From: Ilex aquifolium
Lineage: Eukaryota; Streptophyta; Magnoliopsida; Aquifoliales; Aquifoliaceae
Direction of reading: 5' to 3'
Assembly (NCBI GenBank): GCA_951799425.1
Contig: OX637398.1
Coordinates: forward strand, 868,001 to 932,000
Length of the DNA: 64,000 nt
The notes under the pieces are model-generated. The model did not search any database, had not been told where the DNA came from, and saw only the letters and a list, made by a program, of their open reading frames with translations. Positions 12,084 to 22,806 of the stretch are shown here, piece by piece. The position numbers were made by a program, and so were the translations under genes. Numbering within the stretch: position 1 is the stretch's first letter; each line of letters starts with the position of its first letter.

Positions 12084-15000
12084 TTAAGCTCGGGAGGGGG
12101 GGGAGCCTAACCAATCCAACGGCAGGGAATTGGTTAGCATCGAGACTGCCACCCAATGAGCAGCCCTGTTGCAGGCTCGAGGCTTGTATGAAAAGCTAAG
12201 GTTATGTAACCTAGCCAAAAATCTAATGTCATCTACAATGGAACTAATTTCCCACGGGGGGACATCTTCCGTAGAACTAAGCTTAATCAAACTAAGACAA
12301 TCATTCAAAATAGAAGCATTTGTTAACAGGAGAGAGTCGGCCAAAAGACATGCTTGCCGAACAGCCTCTGCTTCTGCCATCAAGGGAGAACCTGCCGAGA
12401 AGGATTTAGCCATTCCATGGAGCAGGGATCCCCCTTCTTTGCAAACCACAACACCACAAGAAGCTTTAGCAGACTTAGAAGCAAAGGACCCGTCACAGTA
12501 GATGAGGAACTCACCCACAGGAGGACAAGGAGGCTCCACAGATGTCGTTGAAGCTTCAGAAAGTGGTTGGGAACCAGCATGCACCCGTAATTGATCATTC
12601 CATAAACACTGGGCTCGCAAAACCGCTGCATAGGCATTAACCTCCACATCACAAAACACCTTCTGGTTCCTAGCTTTCCAGATAACCCAACCAACAGAAG
12701 CCACCTTACCCAGAACCTCAAGCCTACATCTAGCATCATCAATGGATTCCAAGAGCCTCGAGGAACGTTGAGCCACCGACAAAAAGGAATACTCATCCCT
12801 TCCAACTGATAAATTCATGCCAAACCAGACACGTTTAGTCCATTCACAATCAAACAAAATATGTTCAATAGATTCAAGGGAACAAGAACATAAAGGACAG
12901 CAAGGAGAGGGAGAACATTTCCGTTTAAATAAGTTTTCCTTAGAGGCAACCGCATTGTGACAGGCCCTCCACCAAAAATGCCTAACCTTAGGCAGAGCCT
13001 TCATGTTCCAAATACAAATCCAAAGCTTAGGATGAGGGTAGAAGGACGAACAGCCCACCGAAAGATCCACCGAGGTCTTGCTGCCCAAGACATAGCCAGA
13101 TTTGACAGTGTAAACTCCCTTGCAATTAGGCCACCAAAACCGTTTGTCAATCCCTCCACAAACAGGCACCGGGATGGCCTTGATAAAATCAAGATCAGCC
13201 TTAGAGACAGCAGCAGCCAGTTGAGAAAGATCCCACCCAAGAGGGTTGTAGTTGATCACATCAGCCACTTTAGAAATCTGACACAGAGGAGGTTTAGGGG
13301 AAGAGACAGCATGAGTAGGGGAGAGGGGAATCCACAGATCATTCCAAAAGTCCACCTCCCTCCCGTCACCTATCTGCCACATAAGACCTTTTTCAAGTAA
13401 TTGTCGACCATAGAGCAGGCTGCTCCAAACCCAGGAGGGTCTGCTTCCCCGTCTGGCCTTCATCAAATCCTCATTGGGGAAGTAGATGGCTTTGGTAAAT
13501 TTGGCCCAGAAGGAGTCAGGCTGAGTAATTAATCTCCAGCATTGTTTCGCGAGGAGGGCTTGATTAAACACCTTGAAGTCCTTAAAACCCATTCCCCCAG
13601 ACGCCTTTGGATCAGTCATATTCTTCCATTTTTTCCAACAAATCCCTTTTCTCTCTTCCGTCCCCTTCCACCAAAAAAATCTAACGTAAGAGTTCAATTT
13701 CTCGCAAAAGTTCTTAGGAAATGCCACCACCGACATAGCAAAGTTAGGGATAGCTTGAATCACAGCTTTGATCAAGACCTCTTTACCAGCAGGGGAGAGG
13801 CACGACCCTTTCCAACCTTGGAGTTTTTTAGCCACTCGCTCCAGAATGTATCCAAATACTTCACTCCGAGATCTGCCCCACTCCATGGGAATTCCCAAGT
13901 ACTTAGCATGATGAGGAAGGGCCTGCATCCCTAAAGCACAACACAGCCTGGTCTTCTGATCAGTTGAGGTGTTTGCAGAAAAGATAATCCCAGATTTGTG
14001 GAGGTTGGCAGTTTGTCCAGAAGCATGGCAAAAGGAGAGAAGGAGCCTAAGAAACTCCCTAATAAAATTATCTTTGGCTTTTAAGAAAAAGAGAGAGTCG
14101 TCCGCAAAAAACAGGTGAGAAATAACAGGGCTTCGCCTCTTGATTCTTAGACCCAGAAGTCGTTTCGACGCCACCCCTTGAGATATCATGGATGAGAGAA
14201 CATCAGCGACAAAAAGGAAAAGATAAGGGGAGAGTGGATCTCCTTGTCGTAAGCCTCTCTGAGGATGGATTTCACAGTTGCAGGCCCCATTGAAGACCAC
14301 ATGAAAAGAAACTGTGGACACACATTGCATAACCAGATGAACCCATCGACTGGCAAACCCCATGGAGAGCATAGTGGCTTCAAGGAAATCCCATTCAACA
14401 CGATCATAGGCTTTACTAATGTCCATCTTAATCGCAATTTCAGGAACCAGTCCCCTTTTTTTCCCTTTGAGATGATGGAAAATTTCATTTGCAATAAAGA
14501 TGCTGTCCTGGATCTGACGAGTAGGGATAAACGCCGCTTGATTAGGAGAAATAACAGAGGCCAAACCAATCTTCAATCTGTTAGCCATGACTTTCGATAT
14601 CACTTTGTAAGCAAAGTTGCATAATGCAATAGGACGAAACTGTGAAATAGATTCAGGTGCAGGCTCCTTTGGAATTAAAACAATATTAGTATGATTAATG
14701 TGAGGGGGCAAAATTCCAGATTCAAAGAAATCCCTGACCATTAAAAACATGTCATTACCCACAATATGCCAGAAGTGATGAAAGAAGATCCCCGGAAAAC
14801 CGTCAGGGCCAGGGGCTTTAAGAGCTCCTAAATCAGACACTGCCTGCCAGACTTCCGACTTGGATAGCTCACGAAGAAGATTCTGATTCATTGCAGAAGA
14901 AACTCTACTGGAAACAGCACCAAGAGGTTCCGACCAGTCCCTCTCCCCAGAAGACGTGAACAAGGCTTGGAAATAATTCTTAATCAGAGAAGAGATATCA

Positions 15001-16166
15001 TCCTCAGTATCGATCCAAACTGCCTCATCATTCTTAAGTCGGGTGATATAGTTTCGGTTTCGGCGTTGAAGAGTAGTCAGGTGAAAAAACCGTGTATTCA
15101 GATCACCTCCCTTAAGCCAATTAATCCTAGAACGTTGCATCCAATACTGTTCCTCTCTACACCGAATGGCGTCAATCTCAGAGCATAGATCAGCTTCCTT
15201 CAATAGATTCTCCTCCGATGGAGCAAGAGACTGAATAAGACCCAAGTCTTTCACCAGTTTACGAAGAATTTTTTTATTATTTCCAAACTTGTGTCTACTC
15301 CACTCAAGCAATCTCACCTTACATTGCTCCAAGTTGTTGATAACATGAAGAACGGGAGAGCCAGTCTGGATAGGTAACCAGTTGGCTTTAATAACCTCCT
15401 CGCAGTCAGGGTCTTCCAACCACATACTTTCAAACTTAAATGAGGGAGATCCTTTCTTGAAACTCTCCCCAAATTCAATGACAATAGGACAATGATCAGA
15501 GCCTAGTCGAACCTCATGGATCACATGTGTGGAAGGGAACAAGTCACACCAAAGAGGATTGACTAAAACTCTATCAATACGTTCTTGGATATTAGCAGCC
15601 CCTGGTCTATTATTTGACCAGGTAAAACGGGGACCACTGAAACTGAGCTCCATTAAACCACAATACGAGATAAAAGCCTGCAGCTCCTCCACTTTCTTCA
15701 GGCTTGAGGGAGATCCACCTTCTTTATCCAAAAGAGAACCAATCACATTGAAGTCCCCAGTGACAATCCAAGGGCAGTCAACCAAATCAGCCATAGTCTT
15801 GATGCAAGCCCATAACCTTTGACGTTTATCAAAATCCGGATCACCATAGAGAAAAGTACATTTCCAGAAAGACATATCAAAAGGAGATCGACAGCTAACA
15901 TTGATGAAATTCTTATTCAAACCATCCACTTGAAGATTCACATCATCCCTCCACCACAAAGCCAGCCCCCCAGCGAGGCCAACCAGCTCAACATATTCCC
16001 CAATCTGATAATGCAAGGAACGTCTCAATCGATCTAACTTATGAGATTTGTTTTTGGTCTCCATAAGAAAGACAATTGAGGGGCGATGGGTATCAATTAA
16101 CCCTCGTAGACTGCGAACTGTCCGGGGTCGCCCCACTCCCTGACAGTTCCAGACGAGTACTAACAT
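12084..16166 (-). CDS. LINE ORF2: endonuclease, reverse transcriptase, RNase H
   Basis: This 1360-residue protein drives target-primed reverse transcription. An APE-type endonuclease fills the first 230 residues or so (WNCQG near 7, MET near 36, GDFNV near 134, SDHCPI near 222). The reverse transcriptase begins near 450 with APGPDGF and has FADD near 687 as the catalytic Asp pair. A zinc-finger-like zf-RVT segment follows (CCPLCSCSLESIEHILFDC near 1090). An RNase H domain from about 1221 has YCDGSF, AEAEAV and NDCLSL as its acidic residues, as in plant L1 lineages with a C-terminal RNase H. The start ATG overlaps the ORF1 stop, suggesting coupled re-initiation. No frameshift or stop is present. 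Confidence 0.93.
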   Translation of the reverse strand: MLVLVWNCQGVGRPRTVRSLRGLIDTHRPSIVFLMETKNKSHKLDRLRRSLHYQIGEYVELVGLAGGLALWWRDDVNLQVDGLNKNFINVSCRSPFDMSFWKCTFLYGDPDFDKRQRLWACIKTMADLVDCPWIVTGDFNVIGSLLDKEGGSPSSLKKVEELQAFISYCGLMELSFSGPRFTWSNNRPGAANIQERIDRVLVNPLWCDLFPSTHVIHEVRLGSDHCPIVIEFGESFKKGSPSFKFESMWLEDPDCEEVIKANWLPIQTGSPVLHVINNLEQCKVRLLEWSRHKFGNNKKILRKLVKDLGLIQSLAPSEENLLKEADLCSEIDAIRCREEQYWMQRSRINWLKGGDLNTRFFHLTTLQRRNRNYITRLKNDEAVWIDTEDDISSLIKNYFQALFTSSGERDWSEPLGAVSSRVSSAMNQNLLRELSKSEVWQAVSDLGALKAPGPDGFPGIFFHHFWHIVGNDMFLMVRDFFESGILPPHINHTNIVLIPKEPAPESISQFRPIALCNFAYKVISKVMANRLKIGLASVISPNQAAFIPTRQIQDSIFIANEIFHHLKGKKRGLVPEIAIKMDISKAYDRVEWDFLEATMLSMGFASRWVHLVMQCVSTVSFHVVFNGACNCEIHPQRGLRQGDPLSPYLFLFVADVLSSMISQGVASKRLLGLRIKRRSPVISHLFFADDSLFFLKAKDNFIREFLRLLLSFCHASGQTANLHKSGIIFSANTSTDQKTRLCCALGMQALPHHAKYLGIPMEWGRSRSEVFGYILERVAKKLQGWKGSCLSPAGKEVLIKAVIQAIPNFAMSVVAFPKNFCEKLNSYVRFFWWKGTEERKGICWKKWKNMTDPKASGGMGFKDFKVFNQALLAKQCWRLITQPDSFWAKFTKAIYFPNEDLMKARRGSRPSWVWSSLLYGRQLLEKGLMWQIGDGREVDFWNDLWIPLSPTHAVSSPKPPLCQISKVADVINYNPLGWDLSQLAAAVSKADLDFIKAIPVPVCGGIDKRFWWPNCKGVYTVKSGYVLGSKTSVDLSVGCSSFYPHPKLWICIWNMKALPKVRHFWWRACHNAVASKENLFKRKCSPSPCCPLCSCSLESIEHILFDCEWTKRVWFGMNLSVGRDEYSFLSVAQRSSRLLESIDDARCRLEVLGKVASVGWVIWKARNQKVFCDVEVNAYAAVLRAQCLWNDQLRVHAGSQPLSEASTTSVEPPCPPVGEFLIYCDGSFASKSAKASCGVVVCKEGGSLLHGMAKSFSAGSPLMAEAEAVRQACLLADSLLLTNASILNDCLSLIKLSSTEDVPPWEISSIVDDIRFLARLHNLSFSYKPRACNRAAHWVAVSMLTNSLPLDWLGSPPSRA

Positions 16167-17836
16167 GAATCGTGTGGCTGTTGAAGGTCAGCCACCACCA
16201 CCTTTTCCGGTTTACTGGTTGAAATCTCCCCTTCAGACATGGCATAAGAAGGTTGCGAGAACCAATGAGACAGACTGCAGTTGATGTTGTTCTCCCCTCG
16301 TCCTTCCTGATTACCTCCATTCTCCTCTTCCTGTTGAGGCTGCAGAGGCTGCTGTTCCTCCGTGTAGGCAAAGAAAATCTCTGACTTGGATCTATAAACT
16401 GGTCTCCTCTTGGTCTTGCATTTGTTTCTGGGAGGGTGAGTTCTCTGGGTCCCCATCGCCCCATGATCAAGCTTAGAAAAATCAGGAATAAGAGGGAGCT
16501 CAATAAGAGGGAGGGGTTGATGGGGGAAATCAGGCCTTGGGTTCAATAAGAGTTTGTGTCGTTTGGTACCAACAGGGTGAGCTTCCAGCCCATCAGGAGT
16601 GAGGTGGGCTTTTCTTTTCAAAGACATATGTTGGAAGTGGACCTCCATCTGGTCTCCGATTTCCTCATCACCACTATCCGAAATAATGTGGAGTTCCCTG
16701 TCCCTAGATTCCGGAGTTTCCATACTCTCATTAGGCTCAATGACATAATAGGACCCCCTCTTAACAGCCTCCAGCATACCAGAATCCTCCCTGGAAACCG
16801 AATGAGAAAAGGATTGGTCCTCAGATTGGACCCCACCAGAGAAAGGCACCACAACAAGGGGTATAGGATCGGCTAAGGATTCCGTCGTCTGATTCCACCT
16901 ACAACCCGGATGAGCTGCATCATGGGATTGTGGGTCATCCCGTATAGGTTCATCACTGTCGTCATTTTGTCCCCCTCCCTGGAGTTTACTCGTGGCTGGT
17001 GATCCAAAAGCAGGGGAAGATAACACTCCTCCATCCCCCTGCATTTTACCCTTAAGCTTATCACGTTTACCCATCTTTTCTCGTTCCACAAGGGACCAAG
17101 TTTCTCTAAAGAAACCTGTAGAGGAATTACTTTGGGCTCGTAGGTCGGGTCCAAACTGGCTTTTACCACCTACTGTGGACCTATCCTTACATTGACTTTG
17201 AGAGTGGCCAATCCTCCCACACAAATAGCAGAAGTCAGAGAGCCGTTCATACTTGAGATCGATCCAAATATCATCCTTGCAATCACGGGTGAGAAAGAAA
17301 CCCTTCTTGAGGGGCTCCTGAAGGTTAATCCGACACTTGACCCTTAGAAAATTCCTCCGAAATTGAATAGCTCCTTCAAAATCCTCCAATTGAGTAGGTT
17401 CCCCAACAACTTGTCCTATTCGCCATGAGATATTCTTCGTCATCATATCCCATGGTAACCCACGAATCTGTACCCAGAACTCAGAATAATGGAAATCGAA
17501 ATCACTGATAATGCACTGAGGCAGATAGGTTTTAAGCACCAATAAGGCTCCCATTACAGACCAGGGGCCTTCATTTAAAATTTTGTCTCGATCCTCCATA
17601 CTTTTGAACATGAACAAGTATGTATTTCTCTCCCAATAAGTGATAGAGAAGCCTTTAGAGGTCTTCCATGAGTTTTGCAGAACATTACACACCCCTTGTT
17701 TGTTTAGGGTTGTCTCCGTGTAGAAACGCCCCACTAGACTGAGATTCTCAACATTTTTGGATGTGGCTGGGTCCGAAAAGATAGAAATGCGTGGGGGTGG
17801 ACAAGAGTACGAATCGGCTGCTGTGTCCTCCGCCAT
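16160..17836 (-). CDS. LINE ORF1: nucleic-acid-binding protein
   Basis: This 558-residue protein (first ATG at 17836, MAEDTAADS) has the usual layout of plant L1 ORF1. An N-terminal DUF4283-like domain (about 30-190, including WSVMGALLVLK and WVQIRGLPWD) is followed by a single CCHC zinc knuckle, CYLCGRIGHSQSQC (C-x2-C-x4-H-x4-C, near residue 205-220). The C-terminal half is low-complexity and acidic/Ser-rich. It is expected to coat the LINE RNA as a chaperone. It ends in TAG within ATGTTAG, where ORF2 begins. Confidence 0.88.
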   Translation of the reverse strand: MAEDTAADSYSCPPPRISIFSDPATSKNVENLSLVGRFYTETTLNKQGVCNVLQNSWKTSKGFSITYWERNTYLFMFKSMEDRDKILNEGPWSVMGALLVLKTYLPQCIISDFDFHYSEFWVQIRGLPWDMMTKNISWRIGQVVGEPTQLEDFEGAIQFRRNFLRVKCRINLQEPLKKGFFLTRDCKDDIWIDLKYERLSDFCYLCGRIGHSQSQCKDRSTVGGKSQFGPDLRAQSNSSTGFFRETWSLVEREKMGKRDKLKGKMQGDGGVLSSPAFGSPATSKLQGGGQNDDSDEPIRDDPQSHDAAHPGCRWNQTTESLADPIPLVVVPFSGGVQSEDQSFSHSVSREDSGMLEAVKRGSYYVIEPNESMETPESRDRELHIISDSGDEEIGDQMEVHFQHMSLKRKAHLTPDGLEAHPVGTKRHKLLLNPRPDFPHQPLPLIELPLIPDFSKLDHGAMGTQRTHPPRNKCKTKRRPVYRSKSEIFFAYTEEQQPLQPQQEEENGGNQEGRGENNINCSLSHWFSQPSYAMSEGEISTSKPEKVVVADLQQPHDSC

Positions 17837-18171
17837 GTCAAAAGAAGGACAGTATAGCCTCACTCAAGCAGAGGAAAAAGGAAAGGGAAAGAAGACAAAG
17901 GGAAAAAGGAGGAAGCAGAGCGAATATGGGGAAAAGGAAAACAGAGAAGAGGGAGAAAATATCAAGGATGGAAGATGAGAGGTGGCAATAAAGGGTCAAT
18001 AAATGAAACGAACGCACATACCTGCACTAGAGAAGAACATTGAATCCGTCAACATCAGAATCAGAAACGCCGTAAACCAGAAACCCGATCGAATAAATGA
18101 GGAGGACCTCAGACAAAACCCTAACCAGGGGAACGAGCTCTCAGAACGAGAGAGTTTGTTGCTAGATTGCT

Positions 18172-18187
18172 TCTTGTGGGTAAGTTT
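18172..18187. repeat. Target site duplication of the LINE, right copy
   Basis: TCTTGTGGGTAAGTTT, identical to 11990-12005. The sequence after it (GTGAAGGAAAG) continues the unit A/B homology that was interrupted by the LINE. Confidence 0.85.
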
Positions 18188-20052
18188 GTGAAGGAAAGTT
18201 TCGTATGTGAATAACCTGTACCTTGTTTGGCTGTATGCTGACATGGCTTCTCTAATGCCTGAATTTTTTATTGATCTCGTTAATTTTTTATTTTTTATTT
18301 TTTTTAAATTGCTCTTGCTGAGATCATTGGACCTCACTTTATGATCCACCTAACAAAAAAAAAGGAGTGTTTTGTGACTTTTTTTTTATTAAATATTATA
18401 AATTTAAATTTATTTATTAAACTATCATGCTTTTAAAGTTTTTTTATTTTTAAAGCGTGTTTTAGAAACACAGTTATAGTGTAAAATCATGTCATAGAAA
18501 TACACTTTCATAAAGCAAAGTGTTGCAATGCCAGGCCAAAATGGAAAGATTTCAGCTCTATACCAAAGGCCTCACTTGGACCCTTTTCAACACACAAGAC
18601 AATTTCTGAAATGTGGTTGGGAGGCTCCAATCCATGGAGTTAGCCAGAAATTTGACAGTAACCACTCTTAACTAACTTTCTAATCTTGGATGAAGATTAT
18701 AGTCGTTATCATAACTACTTAGATACAGATATCTAAAGCATGTTTGTCCCATGCATAAATCTCCTCCTGCATTGACATGGAAGGAGAAGAGGCTCCCATG
18801 CATCCATCTCCAACCTGGTAAATTTAATTATCAACCAAAATCATTTCGTCAGAATTAGGAATGATAATTTTTAATACGACCCATTAATCCTATAAAAAAA
18901 TCGATATGAAGTTAATAGGTATGAGTTTAGTCTTAATAATTTCAGGTGAATCTGACTAAACACATTACTAATCCGCTAAACAAAATTTATATACGATACA
19001 AATTCAATGTTCTGGCACAGCGGATCATGTGAAACAAGATAAAATTTGGTGCAAACACATTTGGATTGAGAATACTTGGATAAGTTGTGAATGCATTATT
19101 AAAGAATTCTCTCTAGAGAACAAAATAGGTAGGCTGTAGCTTTTACGTGGTAGGCCACCAAACACTTAACACTCTATCTTGCGGTTAGAGTCTCTTAATC
19201 ACTTGGTTTCGTATTTGATTACCCATTTGGTTATAAAGAATAATTGATTGACATCAAATGGATATCGTTGTTAGGTGCACTGGTTCTCTCCATCATGTAT
19301 TTCAAATGAGAAAATAAAAAACAATATGCTAATTTGTAATTTAATAATAATATATAAAATAAAATAAAAAGCACGCATAGAGGGATGAAGATAAACCCAC
19401 AAAGTAGAAACCCCAAAAAAGCGGTCATAAGAAATCAAGCCTTATATTTGAGAACTATTGACCCAAATCTTAGTCGACAAAATTTTGAAAGAATTAAGGG
19501 TAACCAACTAGGTTAGACCCGTTATTCACAGAAATATAAGTACTCTTAATAGAGTATAGTGGAGTAATAGGATTCATGTGGCCAATGAGTTGAATAGAGT
19601 TATACAATTACTTCAAAAGATTTGAAATTTTTTATTCCAAAATTTAGTTATACGAACTTGCAAGATAAGGAAATAGGTTACAGGACTCATCCAGTGGGAG
19701 TGTTGGTGAGAGGCCTCTCTGATGTATAAATAGATATCCAATGACTAAAAATTATACTCTTTATATGGCGTGTGTATGTGTATAAATATGTATTAGGTAT
19801 GAATGACTTAATTGAAATTTTAATAAACATGCTTCCATTTACAAGGAAAAAATCTAATGGAGTATGTGGGCGAGTGATTGAGTTGTTGGTGATATAGACC
19901 TGGGGCTAGGGTTCAGCTTGAGTTTGTGTGGACTTGAGTATTTTCATGGGGTGCCTACTTAATTTAAAACCCAACTTGTGATTGTTAGATTTTATTAAAA
20001 AAAAATGGCAATACTAAACGATCACGCAATATAACTAAATAACGTTGACTAA

Positions 20053-20310
20053 CCACTGAATGAGGTGGTTCAGTAGGGTTTCGATCGAACTTTTCACTCT
20101 GAGGTTAGAGGTTCGAGTTTTGGAGTTTATATTGGGATTGAGATTCGGTGATTGACTGCTATATTAACCTAGCTAGGTTTGTTCTCAAGAATAATAATGA
20201 GTGCGGTCAGGGGTCTCATGATTTCACTAGTAAAAGTCTATCGGGATGATCTATGGGCGCTCTTCTTTATCCCACCCTTTTTTTTACATATAAAAATAAA
20301 TAAATAAATA
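20053..20310 (+). mobile_element. tRNA-derived SINE (about 258 bp)
   Basis: The sequence begins with a tRNA-like head: an A-box-like GTGGTTCAGTAGGG near 20065 and a B-box-like GAGGTTCGAGTT near 20108-20120. It ends in a T-rich and then A-rich tail. Flanking 16-mers AAATAACGTTGACTAA (20037-20052) and AAATAACGCTAACTAA (20311-20326) match at 14 of 16 positions, as expected for an aged target duplication. No coding capacity is present. Confidence 0.65.
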
Positions 20311-22167
20311 AAATAACGCTAACTAAGCAAATCCGGAGACCTCCCTCTTGTTGAAACTCCGGTGGGATGGGTAAGATCAAATAATCTATCCGTTAGTGTT
20401 TTTTTTTTCCATGGAAGAACTCGAGTTTGGGAATATGAGCTATAGATGTAGAACAGGTGGTAGATGATTACTTGGTTATTTGGAGCAGAAAATTGAAGCG
20501 CGTCGAAAGGTCAAAAGGTGATAGTAGATGCAAAATGGGTCGAATTCGAAATTGATTGAGATCAGTGATATTTGATCTGGAACGGGCTAACGAAGAAAAC
20601 TCATTACTTTGCCATGAGCTACTTCAATTTTGGATCGAATTCCATCATTTAGGCCCTCAAAATTCTGTTTTATCCATTTTATGAAAGATTTCAGAAATTA
20701 ATTATAAATTATAGGAGATTCCAAATTCAACTTCAGACGACATGTGTTTTTATATTAATTAGGAAAATTGCATATTTTTATTTTTGGTCTTTTTCGTAAT
20801 TTTAAGAATTTTGTTTCCGTTTTGAAAATGATTAGGATTCTGGTCATTTCTATTTATATTATGTCTTTGTATTACGAGTGGAAGAATTGAATAATATTAT
20901 ATTTCAGAATTTTTTCTATCTTCTATACGGATTTAGAGTGTTACTTTTAGTTCAATACATAGTGTTCTTTATATTCTTTTTTCCGCTGTATCAATGACCT
21001 CTCTAAGGACTACTACTAGTTACCAAAAATGAGAAACTTTAAAGATACCAGTGAGACCAATCAACCCAAGGTTAGGGCTGAGATTAGGTCTAGCCTCACC
21101 TGGGTTGCAATCCTAACTTCAAAAAGTTAAATTGGAATTCACCGACCAGATTATTATACACAAGAACATTCTCAGTGTGCTAGTCAGGTAGGTGATAATT
21201 AAGTTTACTTTGAAAAATTTCATTAATGACAAAAGTTGTTTGGCTCAAGGCTATCCACTCACTGTCTCATCTGCCAAACCACCATTACTACATAATGTAT
21301 AAGGGTACCATGTTTTTTGATGCCTACTAAATACGTGACACACATGATAAGTTAAAGTCCAAACACAATTCTGAAGCATAAAATATATAGGAATATTTTA
21401 GTGTTAGTAGCACATGCAATGCAACAGATACCCCCTCAGCATATCAAACATTTCAAGTAAATCCATGACTAACAACAAACTATGCATTGCTTGAAATTTA
21501 GTTGGATCGATTTGTTGTTTGTATTGACTAGAAAAAATGAGGTCAAAAATCTCTTTGAAGAATCGTTTGATCAGTCGATTCCCCTCTCTTTTTATTGCAA
21601 CTGAAGAGAATTGATCTGCTAAATCCTTTTTTGACACCAAAAAGAAAAAGAAAAGAAAAAAGAATCAACTAGCCTGTTAAGTGTTTTTCGCATTCAAATC
21701 AACCCACATAACGGGACCATACTTGGTACACAAATCTATCTCCAATATGGCTATACTAGGGTAATCCGTGCCTAATTGATAGGGATATTGATTATCTATT
21801 TAAGATTGTCGAATAAATTTATTAAAACCTGTCATATTTTATATTATAGATATATCAGTCTCGAGAAAGTAAAAGATTAAGAGTCTTTTAACTCTTTAAT
21901 TCTCATTTTTAAGAGACTGACTATCCTATTTGAACCGATAATAAATCCCTGAGCAATGTTATTGGAACCTAATTTACTGACATAATTTGTTGACACAATT
22001 CACTGTGACCTTTGAATTCACGGTAGACTCCATCAAACATTGGAACTGTATCACATTATTATGTCAGCAAATTAAGTCAAATTTTTAGGTCCAAATAGTA
22101 TTACTCTAAATCCCTTGGTCAAGATTCGGTATACCCATTCTTCACGAGCATTGCATCTCCCTTCTTT

Positions 22168-22806
22168 GAATTATACCCAGATTCCTTAAAATTTGTGATC
22201 CTCTAACATTTAAAAAAATATTAAACATAGACTCCTTAAGGTATCTATTAGTAAATTACACTCAGATCCCTTAAAATTTAAAGGCGTGTAACATTTAGAC
22301 TTTTCAAGTTTAAAATATTACACTTAAATCCCTTATTAGTTACAAAGCTAATAGAATCTATTAAACGACAAAATTACCCCAATTAAAAATATAAGATATT
22401 TTGTTCATTATAGTTTGACCCTTTGTTTGATTTTATTCCAATAGACAGTATAATTGTATACTAATTATGATTTTTTTAAGAAAAAATTAAATTTTTATTT
22501 TTGATTTTATTTCAATAAATGTCATAATAGAACATGAATTTTGATTGTAAAATTTAAAATATTTGATATTTTATCTTTGATTAGAGTATTTTTGGTCTAA
22601 GTGTAATATTTTAAACTTGAGGAGTTTAAAATTATATGTCTACAAACTTTAGGAAGTCTATGTGTGATTTATAAACTAAAAGACATTGACGGTAGGGTCT
22701 AAGTATTACGCAAGTACAAACTTTAGGGGATTTATGTGTAATATTTTAAATATCATGGGATCTAAATAATTAAATGATAAACCCCAGAGGGTCTGAATAT
22801 AATTCT
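22168..22806. mobile_element. Foldback/MITE with long inverted arms
   Basis: The first 230 bases or so and the last 250 are imperfect inverted copies. The left arm has AATTATACCCAGATTCC, CATAGACTCCTTAAGG and AGTTTAAAATATTACAC; the reverse complement of the right arm has AATTATATTCAGACCC, CATAGACTTCCTAAAG and AGTTTAAAATATTACAC in the same order. The centre is AT-rich with no ORF. The transcript would form a long hairpin. No convincing target duplication was found, so the superfamily is open; long arms suggest a Mutator-like foldback. Confidence 0.6.

Larger units (their letters stand above)
12006..18171 (-). mobile_element. Full-length L1-type LINE retrotransposon
   Basis: This 6.2-kb element has both ORFs open, a short 3' UTR (about 70 nt), a short A-tail (T-run at 12003-12013 on the plus strand) and perfect 16-bp target duplications. 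The 5' UTR is about 335 nt (17837-18171). ORF1 and ORF2 overlap at ATGTTAG. Such an intact structure implies a recent insertion. It landed in the upstream flank of copy B, dividing sequence that is contiguous in copy A. Confidence 0.92.
7615..18850 (-). repeat. Tandem duplication unit B, split by insertions
   Basis: This is the second copy of the duplicated block. It has been lengthened by an Au-type SINE at its 3' end, an insertion of about 0.8 kb in intron 1 and a 6.2-kb LINE in its upstream flank. Homology to unit A stops at the LINE's left end (12005) and resumes directly at its right end (18188), where a GTGAATAACC word and CTTGTTTGGCTGTA correspond to the unit A sequence near 6047-6068. 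Edges are approximate. Confidence 0.6.

Noticed and set aside
12169..15822. Several plus-strand frames of 70-150 residues
   Set aside because: They are antisense shadows of LINE ORF2.
21404..21640. A 78-residue minus-strand frame in the intergenic region
   Set aside because: AT-rich, without a credible start context or domain.
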